The notes under the pieces: model-generated
What the model was told of the DNA's origin: nothing
What the model saw: only the letters and a program-made list of their open reading frames with translations
Databases searched by the model: none
NCBI GenBank assembly: GCA_019775845.1
Contig: JADQAV010000017.1
Coordinates: forward strand, 1-64,000
Length of the DNA: 64,000 nucleotides
Direction of reading: 5' to 3'
From: Myrmaecium sp. VS I D KN 1
Taxonomy: Eukaryota > Ascomycota > Dothideomycetes > Valsariales > Valsariaceae
Part shown: positions 10,095 through 20,289 of the stretch, piece after piece
How the letters are laid out: every line of letters begins with the position of its first letter
How positions within the stretch are numbered: position 1 is the first letter of the stretch
Translations under genes and position numbers: made by a program

Positions 10095-10326
10095 CCTGGC
10101 ACGCGGTTGACAAAAAAAGGGACCCCGCGAAAGAAAGAATCAATCATTATAACAGGATAAGTTGCCTTAAGATTTTTTAAAAACGCCTTATATCTAGTAA
10201 ATTCGAACTTAAGAATAATATTCAGAAGTTATAATTATTTATAAACTCTTGTGGTTGATTTAATAAGGCATGAGAAATAGTGATTTCGGTGGAATAGGTC
10301 CTTTATTTTGTCAACCGCGTGCCTGG
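10095..10326. mobile_element. 222-bp MITE-like element with CACGCGGTTGAC terminal inverted repeats
   Basis: CACGCGGTTGACAAAA at 10100 is matched in inverse orientation by TTTTGTCAACCGCGTG ending at 10321. Both sides carry CCTGG as a direct repeat (10095-10099 and 10322-10326), possibly a 5-bp target duplication. CCTGG and its complement CCAGG differ at one base only, so part of it could belong to the inverted repeat. The interior is AT-rich, non-coding and of MITE size. The superfamily is undetermined. Confidence 0.65.
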
Positions 10327-10763
10327 CAAAATCTGTGACATGAACAGTCCACCTCGAATAAAAGATGGCACAAATATCATCAGTTGCGTTCTACCTAAGA
10401 ATAAATCGCCCGTATCATGAGGCCTCTGCATGTTCTCCCCACGGAAGAAAAGGGAATGATAGCCAGGACAAGATGTAAGGGTGTGAAGAAAAAGAGGAGA
10501 AAGGAGCCAGCCTTCATCCCTCGATAGAAAACAAAAAGAGATATACAATTTGTAACCTCAGAAGCCCCAAGAAAAGAAGTTGACACACAAGCAAGTCAGC
10601 AAAGGGTATCAATGAAACTCGACAACCGTCCCACAACTCGCCCTGCACAGCAGCAGCACCCTGACGTCTCCTTCGGTTACTAGGTACGCCGGGTCCCTTG
10701 CAGAGACACGATTAGAGAACGCATTCGGTCCGTACCCGTCTTCACATCAATCTACACCTCCTG
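10327..10763. other. intergenic, 3' flank of kinase gene
   Basis: No gene seen. Presumed 3' UTR of the kinase plus spacer. Confidence 0.4.
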
Positions 10764-13373
10764 CTACTGCGCCACAGGCACAGCCTCCTCCACCTTGCCA
10801 ACCACACCAACCCCAGCCTCTGCGTTGAGCTTCTCCGACCGCGCATCCACAAACGCTTCCGCCGTCTTTCCTGCCTCCTTCGCCTTCATCGCCAACCGCG
10901 CCAGCCCCTCCTTCGCCCCGCCTTCTAGCCGCCCCGTCAGACACTCGTTCTGCGCAAGCTCCGGCACCCGTTCCACTCGCCGTGTCAGATACAACGTCGC
11001 CGACCGGCCCTTCTGCTGCATGATCCGCTCGATCTCCTCCCGATACGCCTTCTCGTAAACGTTGATGTCTACCGGCCCGGGTGATTCGGACAAGAGATGA
11101 ATGCTGGGGTCTTGGTCACTATGAGCGGGCCGAGTGGGGTCGGCGCCAATGTCAAGGAAGAGCGTATCCTCGAGCGGGTCGTGCGCTTGGCCACGGGGCC
11201 GCGGCGGGGTGAAGCCGCCGAAGTTGGCAGGAAGTGTGTCGGCTTTGACATTGGGGACGTGAGCGCGACCGTCGGTATTGACGGCACATTCGGAGGGGAC
11301 TGCGGAAGATACTTGGAACTCCTTCTTCGCCGAGAGAGATGAAAAGTCCGCGTGGACACCGGACTTTTCAGTCGCAATCGACTGAATCTTTCCATGATCA
11401 GGACTTGTTAGAGGAGGGGTATACACCGGGACGTTCTTGTGCAGCTCCTCAGGCTCAACTTCGGAGCTTTCGGTCACCGGAATATCGCGGTGAACGCCTT
11501 CAGTGGCAAGGAAGCCTTCAATCCGCCGTCGGTCGTCGCCTTCGGCACTGTGAGATCTGCGAGGTCGAATGCGTGAACTTCCGCGGATAGAGAGGGGAGG
11601 CTGTACCATTCGCGACGCGGATCCTAAGAAGCCTTGCAGCGCACCAGGACGCCTGCGGAAGAGGAGTTGCTTGAAACGCTTCACTGCTTTCATCTATCAT
11701 GACATGAGCAATCTATCATGGTAGCGAGAAAAACACCCACTTACAACGATGAACAGGTGGCTGAGATTGCCAGTGATGGCGTTATTCAACTCTTCCTCCG
11801 TAGGGGGTTCCAGTATGACGGCTGTGTTCTCTTCGAAGGACAGTAGCGGATCCGTTCCGTTGTTTGTTACCCATGGATGTTCCTATTTTAACCATAAGCG
11901 GGAGCAATTCGGCGGAACCAGAGACGACCCACCCGCAGCTCAGGCATCTTGATTCTTTCGGAAGGATCCTTTTCTAGTATCCTCGAAAAGAGGTCTTTGA
12001 GATTCTCATTGCAGTCATCGGGAATATACGGTTGATCATTTCGGATCGACTCATACAACTCTATCATGCTCATTTTCTCGAAAGGAATCCGGCCGAATTT
12101 GAGACAGTACAGCGTGACTCCCATCGACCATATGTCAACAGCTTTGCCGGAAACCTGACCATGTTTGGCAACGCAAAGCTCCGGCGGCATGAACGCGGGA
12201 GAGCCTGCTGATTTTGCAGTGTTCATCTCCGAGTTCTTCTCGAACATTTCCGACACCCCAAAATCTACGATCTTGAGGACATCGTCTTCTGTGATTAGGC
12301 AGTTGTCTGGCTTGAGGTCCCGGTGTATGATTCCTTGGGCGTGAACTGCATCCTGGGTCAGCCTCGGTCACTCCGCCTTGAGCTCGTGACATACGATATT
12401 CGATGCCTAGGATCATATCTCTAAACCAGCACCTGCACTTTTCGTCTTCATAAGGATCCGCCGATTCGTCGAGCCCGACGTGCATGACCACGCCCTTCTT
12501 GCACATCTCCATGACCATGTACAACGAGTCCTCGTCCGGATCGTCAAGCACTTCGATCAAGGATACCAAATTCGGGTGGTCCAGCTTCTTCATGATGGCG
12601 ATCTCCTCCTTGATCAGATCCAACGGGTTGCTTGAAACGTCTCCAGAGTTACGCTGGAAGGGTGAGCTAAACCCTGATCCACCGAGAGAAGGCTGTTGTC
12701 TTCGACCGGGCCGACGAAGGAGATTGCTTTGTGCACGCTTGCGGAGTCTCGATTTGGAGAACTCCTTGACGGCCTAAACCTCATCGTCAGCAGACCCGCG
12801 ACTGGATATGGTAGCCTTGCATCTGATGACTGGCTTTCCCACAGGCATGGGCCTTGGAAAGGCGCTCGGAGATTTTTTTTCCGGGGAGTCCTCACATATT
12901 CTTGACCGTACTGATCGACGGCGAGATGTACTGCGCCGAAGGAGCCTCGTCCAATTTCTTGCTTGATTATGTACTGGTTGATGCGGTGCATGGCCGCGCC
13001 ATCATCCTCGCTGTTGCTGTATTCGGAACGTGCATTGAGCGTTTCCTTTTGCGCCGGAGAGGTCAGAGATGAGCAAGAAAGATCAACAGCGAGCTTTCAC
13101 GAACTTTGACTGCTCTGTTCTTCGAGGCAGCTCGGTGGTGATGCCGGAGCGGGCTTTGGTAGGCCGGAGCGGACCTAGCGAGCGTTGAGGACGGCATTAG
13201 CGGAAGTGCCATGGGATGGCCGCGGCGGGGACATACATGTGCTTAACGGTGACAGGTCTCGCATTTGACTCCCCCCCAGGGACGGAGAGAGTGAATTTAT
13301 CTGGAGCGGAGGAGACGAGCTCCGGAAGGTTCTCCGAGGGACCATCCTTCGGGAGTGCGGAAGTAGACGCCAT
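10764..13373 (-). CDS. CaMKK/Ssp1-Sak1-type protein kinase, seven exons
   Basis: Seven exons join to a 738-residue protein: 13373-13237, 13174-13105, 13045-12896, 12773-12395, 12345-11933, 11882-11745 and 11693-10764. The kinase domain has GRGSFG (about residue 101), the AVKEF lysine (122), IIHRDLKPDN (about 253), KIVDFG (about 273) and GSPAFMPPEL. A long insertion between the AVKEF lysine and the helix-C region (RKRAQSNLLRR onward) is typical of the CaMKK clade. These kinases phosphorylate the activation loop of AMPK/Snf1 and CaMK-like kinases in stress and nutrient signalling. The tail VDINVYEKAYREEIERIM and TLYLTRRVE closes the protein. Introns are 49-122 nt; intron 1 has a GTATGT donor and CTAAT branch. 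Intron 2 starts GTTCGT, an unusual donor, required to join RAVK to ETLNARSEY. The last exon alone looks like a separate 309-residue gene but is reached in frame. Confidence 0.88.
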
Positions 13374-14192
13374 ATGAAGGAAGGGATTTTCCTAGTGGAA
13401 CGAGGGCTGACCGGAGGGGAGGGGGACGGCTTGGTTGGTGTCCTATGGCGGAGACACTTAAGGTATATCAATAAGTAAGGTATGTCGGTAGGAGAACGTT
13501 GAGGACCATCGGGGGCCGAGATAGGCAAAGAATACGGCGAAGGATCATGGGCATAGGCGGGGTGTCGACCTCAGGCGAGGGGAAGGAGAAGCTCCTTCCC
13601 CTCCATCCATCGCCCATCGGCCGCTCCCCTTATCCGCAGAGGAAGGGATGCAGGGAGCAGAATAAAGGGTCCTCACTCGTGCCAGTGGTGAGCGCCCATC
13701 ACCCGCACCTACCGGCATTCTCCGTCCGCCTGCTCTGGGCTATCCCCTCCCCTCGTCCAATTGCTCAGGTACTTGAGGTATTCAAGACTAGAAGTTGATG
13801 CTTCTGGTACGGTATGTAACTATCATCTTCTTACCTTCTGAAAGACACACTCGCACAATGGTTACAAGCATCTTTCGTGACTGCGGCACCGTCAGTCGCA
13901 TTGTGACCGGTCAGCAATTTGCGCTAATCCACCGTAGGTTCTCCGCCGTTAGCGGGTCAGGGTCTCTTGCCTGCATGTGAAATTGTCGTCCGATCGCCCT
14001 ATGGCCTTGCAGCCTTATCAAAAACTTATTGCCTTGGTGCCTAAGGATTCAAAGAGCCAGACCACCTCCCATCACCCCGGCCAGCGGCATCAGCACCGAA
14101 ACACCCAAAGCGATTCTATTCACAAACGCAATTGCGCGTCGCTCCCCCGACCCACCTGCCTTTACCTCTTCGAACCGATCACAGCCTCAACC
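13374..14192. promoter_or_regulatory. divergent intergenic region between kinase and BET5
   Basis: An 819-bp region between two divergently transcribed genes, presumed to hold both promoters. No additional coding sequence is convincing. Confidence 0.4.
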
Positions 14193-14845
14193 ATGGTCGT
14201 CTACAGCTTCTACATCTTTGACCGGCACAGTGAGTCCCCAATGTTTTCACTCCGCGATTCCCCGCGAACGAAACCGTGAACTAACCACCATCACCCCCCT
14301 CTGTAGCCGAATGCATCTACTCGCGCAAATGGGAGCCGCAAACCGCTCCGCCCGGCAGCAGCAGTGGCAATAGCACCACCACCTCTACCTCCGCCGCTGC
14401 GACCAAACACTCCTCCCTCACACGACCCCAATCCTCCGCCTCGACGATCGGGCCGGCCGACCACCACCTCAGCCAGCACCCTAGCCAGGCGCCAACGACG
14501 CAGAACACCGACTCGACCAAGCTGCTCTTCGGCACGATCTTCTCGCTGCGGAACATCGTGACCAAGCTGGGCGGGCCGGACGACAGCTTCCTCAGCTACC
14601 GCACCGACCGCTACAAGCTGCACTACTACGAGACCCCGACCCGGCTCAAGTTCTGCATGCTCACCGACCCGGCCGCCAACAACCTCCGCCTCGTCCTCCA
14701 CCAGATCTGGGCGACCCTGTACGTCGAGTTCGTCGTCAAGAACCCCCTCGCCCCCGTCGAGCACAAGGGCGGCGAGGGCGTCCGGAACGAGGCCTTCGAG
14801 GGCGGCCTCGAGCGCTTCATGGAGAGCTTGGGCATGCTCGGCTGA
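14193..14845 (+). CDS. BET5: TRAPP complex subunit Bet5 (TRAPPC1)
   Basis: Two exons (14193-14229 and 14307-14845) encode 191 residues. The N-terminus MVVYSFYIFDRHTECIY is the start of the longin-like Bet5 fold; the junction CAC-A|CC-GAA restores H-T-E-C. A Ser/Thr/Gln-rich insertion (about 24-75) interrupts the fold between the first strands, as often seen in fungal Bet5. Conserved segments follow: KLLFGTIFSLRNIVTKLGG, FLSYRTDRYKLHYYETPT, LKFCMLTDP and LVLHQIWATLYVEFVVKNP. Bet5 is a core subunit of TRAPP, the GEF for Ypt1/Rab1, and acts in ER-Golgi and autophagic traffic. The 77-nt intron has a GTGAGT donor and CTGTAG acceptor. Confidence 0.92.
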
Positions 14846-15613
14846 AACGGGATCGGATAGAGCGAGGCTTCTCCTTTCTTACTTTCTGCATCCTGTGTCG
14901 GGTTTCTGCTCTGTGGGTTTTCACCCCCTGGATCCGAGCGAAAGGATGGCCGCTGGTTCGTTGGGTACCGAGGGTCCCGGAACGAACTCTACGTTTGCAA
15001 AGACCTCAAGCGGAGGGCAATTGGCCCAGTCACGGCCAGTGGTAGATGGGCCCGCCAGGCGTCAATGCCGAGCTCGGAGACTACCTACGATGGACCAAAC
15101 ACGTCTTAACCCGAGCCATATCGTCCTTGGTCGAACGGCCCACTACCACTGAGCTTGTATCATCCATCATATACCCCCTAACATGTCCTGTTACCGCATA
15201 GAATCAGCAGGTTACGAGCATCACGAATTTCACGTGGAAAATACATCGAGCTGACGGTCTCGAGAGGAAGGTGGTAGAGGAGGAGGAAGAGGGTTGAGGC
15301 GAAGAGGTTCAATAGAAACATTTTTTCATCGTCCTCGACATCGGTCAATCTGCCATTGATTATCCTAACAAACCACCGGTACTGCATTGGGGAAAAAAGA
15401 CTACTCGATATTTCGTGATGTCCTGACCCATAATTTGAAACCATTTTCATCCATCAAACGCCTTTGAAAATCAGATCGCCCATTACCGAGAGGGTTTAAG
15501 GAAAGGAAGCAGAGGGGTTAAAAGAAATAAAACGCACACCCTCGTCTTCGGGAGGGTATAAAGAAGCCGTGAAAGAAGGAAGAAGAATCATGAAAGGACT
15601 AAGAGCGCATCCT
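14846..15613. other. convergent intergenic region, no gene seen
   Basis: It lies between the stops of BET5 (+) and LTV1 (-). A 90-codon minus-strand frame at 15178-15450 has no supporting features. Presumably it holds 3' UTRs and spacer. Confidence 0.45.
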
Positions 15614-17210
15614 CTACGCCCTCTGCTTCCCCGACGATGACGACGATCCCTTAACCCTCGCCGGTCCCAGCCCCTTCCGAATCTCATCCAGCTGCTCCAA
15701 CCCGCTCTGATAGCCACCCTTCTTGACCCTCCGCTTGCCCGCCATGCTGTAGCCGCCCAGGAACTCATCCATGATGTTGTCGAACCCAGCCGGCACGAGG
15801 GGAGGCGCCTCCCCGCTCTCCGACATGCCCGCCTGGCTAAAGCCGCTGACGGCGGAGATGCGGCTGAGGCCGGACATGCCGGTCATGCCGGTCATGCCGG
15901 AGATGACGCTGGCGCCGTCGTCGTACCCGGCCTCGTCGTCGGCGTACTCCTCCTCGATCTTATCGAAGCGGGCGTCGAGCAGGGTCTGCGTCTCGGTGCG
16001 GAAGAGGGCCGAGGACGTCATCGAGAACTCGGACGTGGACGTCCGGGCGCCCTTACGCTTCTTCCGCCGGCCGCCCGCCAGGCTCGACGCGCCCGTGAGG
16101 AAGGACTGCACGTCCGACGGCGCGGCCGGCTTGTTCGTGCTCTTGCCGGATTGCTTGAACTTCTTGAACTCGGCCATCCAGTCGCCGTCGCCCTCCTGCT
16201 CGGGCGCCGGCGCGTGCGCGTCCGTGGGCGGGAGCTGGACGCCGTCGTCCTTCCCGACGGCAGGCGCTGCTGTGGGGGCAGCCTTGAACTCCTCGTTCGG
16301 CTTCACCGTGGCGTCACTCTCCCACCCCTCGCCATCCTCCTCGTCCCCGACCCCGCTCTCGTCCGCCCACATGCGCTCCTCCCAGTCCTCCGGATCGGCG
16401 ACCTCGCCGCCCTTGGTCAGCTCGCCGAAGAAGTCCTCCTCGTCATCGACGTACGCCTCATCCTCGAGCGCCTCGAGCACCTCGCGCAGGCGCGGGTCCA
16501 TGTCCGGCTGGAAGCCCGCCAGCGCGTCCGGCACGTCCTGCATGTCCTGGTAGGTGACCTTGCGCACGAAGTCGCTGCCCGCCATCTCCTCGCCCCACAC
16601 CTCCCGCGCGCTGCTCAGCGTCGAGGCGTGGCTGCTCAGTGACACGCCGTCGTCCTCGCGCTCGTCGTCCAGCGAGGTCTGCCGCAGCGCCTCCGCCAGG
16701 TCGAACTTCTTGTTCTTCTTGCCCTTCTCCTTCTTCGCCGGCGCCTCGATCCACATCGCCTCGCCCTCGCCCGTGCCCAGGTCCCGCATGTGCTGCATGT
16801 AGTCGTACTCGGTGTCGTCGAAGAAGATGCCGTAGTTGGCCGCCTCGCCCTCGTTGCGCCGCACCTTCTCCGCTAACCCGAGCTCTTCTTCCAGGTCCCG
16901 GCGGGACTTGATCTTCGTCGACGCCCGGCTGGCGCTGCTGTAGGCTGAGGCCCCGGAGGAGGTGGGGGCTTCGGCGCGGTGATGCGGCTTGAGGTTCGGA
17001 GGGGCAACCTCCTTGAACACCATCGAGGGAGCGTTCTCATCGTGGATCAAAGGGTCGTTCTGAGCTCGGTGGACGAGGTGGAACGTCGTCGCGGTTTTTT
17101 TATCGCTAAGGTTCGGGCGTGAGTAACGGTCTTGACAGGCAACAGCTGGAAGTCGTCCCTCGGCTTCTGCGAGAAAGACAAGACACTTACAACTTGCGTC
17201 GAGGAGGCAT
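15614..17210 (-). CDS. LTV1: Ltv1, 40S ribosomal subunit biogenesis factor
   Basis: Two exons (17210-17191 and 17105-15614) give 503 residues. The 20-nt first exon encodes MPPRRKF, and the join continues DKKTATTFHLVHRAQNDPLI, the conserved Ltv1 N-terminus. Further family marks are HDENAPSMVFKEVAPPNLK, YDYMQHMRDLGTGEGEAMWI and FVRKVTYQDMQDVPDALAGF. An acidic middle (AYVDDEEDFFGEL, ADPEDWEERMW) and a C-terminal NIMDEFLGGYSMAGKRRVKK follow. Ltv1 binds the late pre-40S particle near the uS3/eS10 beak and is released before translation competence. The 85-nt intron begins GTAAGTG. It is divergent from LSG1, whose ATG is 480 bp away. Confidence 0.93.
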
Positions 17211-17689
17211 CCTGGCGGTTGTGTATGTGTGAGGTTGTTACGGTCGTTCTGTCCACCACCGCTGACTTGACTTGGCCGTCGTGAACTTTTTTTCGAACGT
17301 TAGGCGGCGGTTGCGGAGTTAAGTGGGTTTTGGTGTGAGGTGGGTGGGTGGGCATCGTCGGTCGGGGCGTTGCGGCCCCCGCTGACAAAACTTTGGCGAA
17401 CAGCCCGCCCGCCCAGGAAAAGGAATTTCTGCCTTGCCCGCCCGGGTTTTTTGCCCCGCGCCGTACACCCAAAAAGTTTCCCTTGGTGACTTCACAACAT
17501 CCTCTGTCTTCCCGTACAATATTTTCCGCTGGGAGTCCGTACATCAGCGCGGCTCTACTTAACAGGCGATCCCCTGTTTCTTACGTTTAAAGCCTTCCGT
17601 CCTCCCTTCCGGCAGGCCTGGACGCCCGACCGCGCAATCATACAACCACATCGACGAGACGAACCTACCACGACGAATAGCTCTTCACG
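17211..17689. promoter_or_regulatory. bidirectional promoter of LTV1 and LSG1
   Basis: All control sequence for the two head-to-head ribosome-assembly genes must lie in these 479 bp plus the leaders. There are several C-rich/G-rich patches (GCCCGCCCGCCC at about 17405) and T-runs. I found no copy of the yeast PAC or RRPE ribosome-biogenesis elements by eye. Confidence 0.55.
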
Positions 17690-19754
17690 ATGGTGCTCGC
17701 AAAGTCCAAGAAGTCCGTCGGGCTGGGGAACAGCCTGATGAATGATCGGTTCGGCAAGGGCAAGGGTGCGGACATGCGCCGAGGGAACTTCCAGCCCAAC
17801 GCCATCAAGCGTAAGGGCCAGAATGGCGAGGAGGTACGACCACACTGCACCGTCCGTTCCCGTAGCAGAAGAAGCGGCCGCTAACATGGGGTTCATTCTA
17901 TAGTACATCACGAACGAGAAGCAAGAGGCGTCCTGGGTCAAGATGCGCTCCGTGACCGAACAAGGCGCGCTCGACGAGTTCCTGTCCACGGCCGAGCTGG
18001 CCGGCACCGACTTCACTGCGGAGAAGATCAACAACGTCAAGATCATCCACAAGGACCAGAAGAACCCGTTCCTGCTCTCGGACGCCGAGTTCGAGGCGAC
18101 GCTCCGCAAGCACAAGGCGAACAAGAACCGGCTGACGGTGCCGAGGCGACCGGCGTGGGACTCGCGGACCACGCCGCAGGAGCTGGACAGGCGTGAGAGG
18201 GAGTCGCTGGTGGAATGGCGCAGAGGACTGGCTGAACTTCAGGAGAGCAATGACTTGCTCATGACGCCGTTCGAGAGGAACTTGGAGGTGTGGAGGCAGC
18301 TGTGGCGAGTCATTGAGCGCTCGGATCTGGTGGTGCAGATTGTGGATGCGAGGAACCCGTTGCTGTTCCGATCGGAGGACTTGGAGAAGTACGTGAAGGA
18401 GGTGGACCCTAAGAAGAACAACTTGCTCTTGGTCAACAAGGCGGATATGATGACGCTGGAGCAAAGGCAGATGTGGGCGGATTACTTTGTCAAGGCGGGC
18501 ATCAACTACAAGTTCTTCTCTGCGGAGCTGGCGAGGGAAGCGAACGAGGCTAGGGCGATGGCCGAGGACGATGAGGAGTCAGAGGAGTCTGGAGACGAGG
18601 AGGAAGAGGATGTTAACCCTGAAGATGAACTGGCCCAGCGTGCGAAGGAGATTGATCTCCAAGACAAGAAAGAGGAGGAAGCGCAATGGGTGGACGAAGA
18701 GACTGTGGAGGGTGATTCCGACGAGGCTGCCAGAGCGAATGCGGAGAACCTCCGGATCTTGACGACAGACGAGTTGGAAGCGTTGTTCTTAGAGCACGCG
18801 CCTGAAATTGACACCGGACCAGATGGTCAGCGTCGCAAGACACAGATCGGTCTTGTCGGTTATCCCAACGTCGGTAAGTCCTCGACCATAAACGCACTCA
18901 TTGGCGCAAAGAAGGTCTCCGTCTCCGCCACTCCCGGTAAGACGAAGCACTTCCAAACGATCCACCTGAGCGACGAGGTTGTGCTCTGCGATTGTCCTGG
19001 TCTCGTCTTTCCCAACTTCGCCACCACCAAGGCCGAGCTCGTCTGCAGCGGTGTGCTGCCCATCGATCAGCTGAGAGAGTTCACCGGGCCCGCAGGCTTG
19101 GTCGCTTCACGTATTCCCCAGGCATTCCTGGAAGCCATCTATGGCATGAAGATCGAGACGCGCGCGTTGGAGGAGGGCGGAACCGGCATACCCACCGCAA
19201 GCGAGATGCTCGCGGCTTATGCCACCGCCCGAGGCTTTTCTACGCAGGGCATGGGTTCGCCAGACGAGTCAAGAGCGGCTCGCTACATTCTCAAAGACTA
19301 CGTCAAGGGCAAGCTCCTCTACTGCCACCCGCCGCCGCTCGACCCCCCCGTCGACGGCCGCTGGTTCAACCGGGAGCTCTACGACGTCGCGCACCTGCCC
19401 GAGAAGCGGCGCGCGGCCTACGCCGCCCAGGCCGAGGCCGCCATCACGGGCGCGTCGAACCCCTCGCTCATGGACAACCCGGACCTGGTGCCGATGCCGA
19501 TGGCGGAGGGCTCCAAGACGAAGCGGCTGGACAAGAAGTTCTTCGGCCCCGGGTCCGGGCACGCGCACATCCAGCGCCCGTTCAGCTACCAGTACAGCGA
19601 GCAGGGCAAGGCGAAGCACCTGACGGGCCGCAAGGAGAAGGTCATGCTGGCGCTGGAGAAGGATATCGATCCGGCGGAGCTGAAGATGGATGGGAAGAAG
19701 CATTTCAAGGCGAATAAGAGGAGGGCGAAGAAGGTGAGGGCGACGTATGACTAG
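17690..19754 (+). CDS. LSG1: Lsg1, cytoplasmic 60S-maturation GTPase
   Basis: Two exons (17690-17833 and 17904-19754) encode 664 residues. The N-terminus MVLAKSKKSVGLGNSLMNDR is typical of Lsg1. The GTPase is circularly permuted: the G4 motif NKAD (LLLVNKADMM, about 223) precedes G1 (GYPNVGKSS, about 363) and G3 (DCPG, about 410). An acidic, coiled insertion (EDDEESEESGDEEEEDVNPE onward, about 265-325) separates G4/G5 from G1, again as in Lsg1. The C-terminal basic KKHFKANKRRAKKVRATY is a rRNA- or ribosome-binding type tail. Lsg1 releases the export adaptor Nmd3 from pre-60S particles in the cytoplasm. The 70-nt intron sits after residue 48 (GEE|YITNEK). Confidence 0.95.
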
Positions 19755-20289
19755 ATTTGCTCTCGTTGTCCACTCTCTTGTTTTTTTCCTGGTTGATGTG
19801 GGAAGGGGTGGTTTTTGGTTGCATGTTACTGGTGCGGCGTTTGGGGCTTCTTTGGTTTTTTAATGGTAGTATTTCTTTGGCTGCCCTTGTTCATGACTCG
19901 GCATACAATGCTATGATATGACTGCAAAATAACCGTTCTTGCGTTCGATTCACGTTGTGTTCAATACTCATGCTGCGAAATGGGTGAAGATATCCCATCG
20001 CTCCATATCAATCCTCAGGGTGTGAATCGCTGTGCCTCGGCATCTCTCCCGTTAGCAACAAGCGGGGAAATTCCTGGGGTAAGCTTGTCCCGGTCCCTTG
20101 TCATCCTGCCTAACCTCCGAGGCATTTCCCTTTATGTGACCACCACCTCAGCTCAGCTCCTCCTTGCAGCCTTGACTTGCCCATGGGCTGCAACCTCCTA
20201 TTCCTCCATCTCCATCCCTCTGTTCTCGTCTTCAGACCTCCCTGACCGACCTCCTTTCGCCGAACCGTCCTCACTCCACAACCGCCACC
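19755..20289. other. intergenic region, promoter of acyl-CoA dehydrogenase
   Basis: It lies between LSG1 and the next plus-strand gene. The 3' part is CT-rich (about 20200-20285), as in many fungal leaders. No gene seen. Confidence 0.4.
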
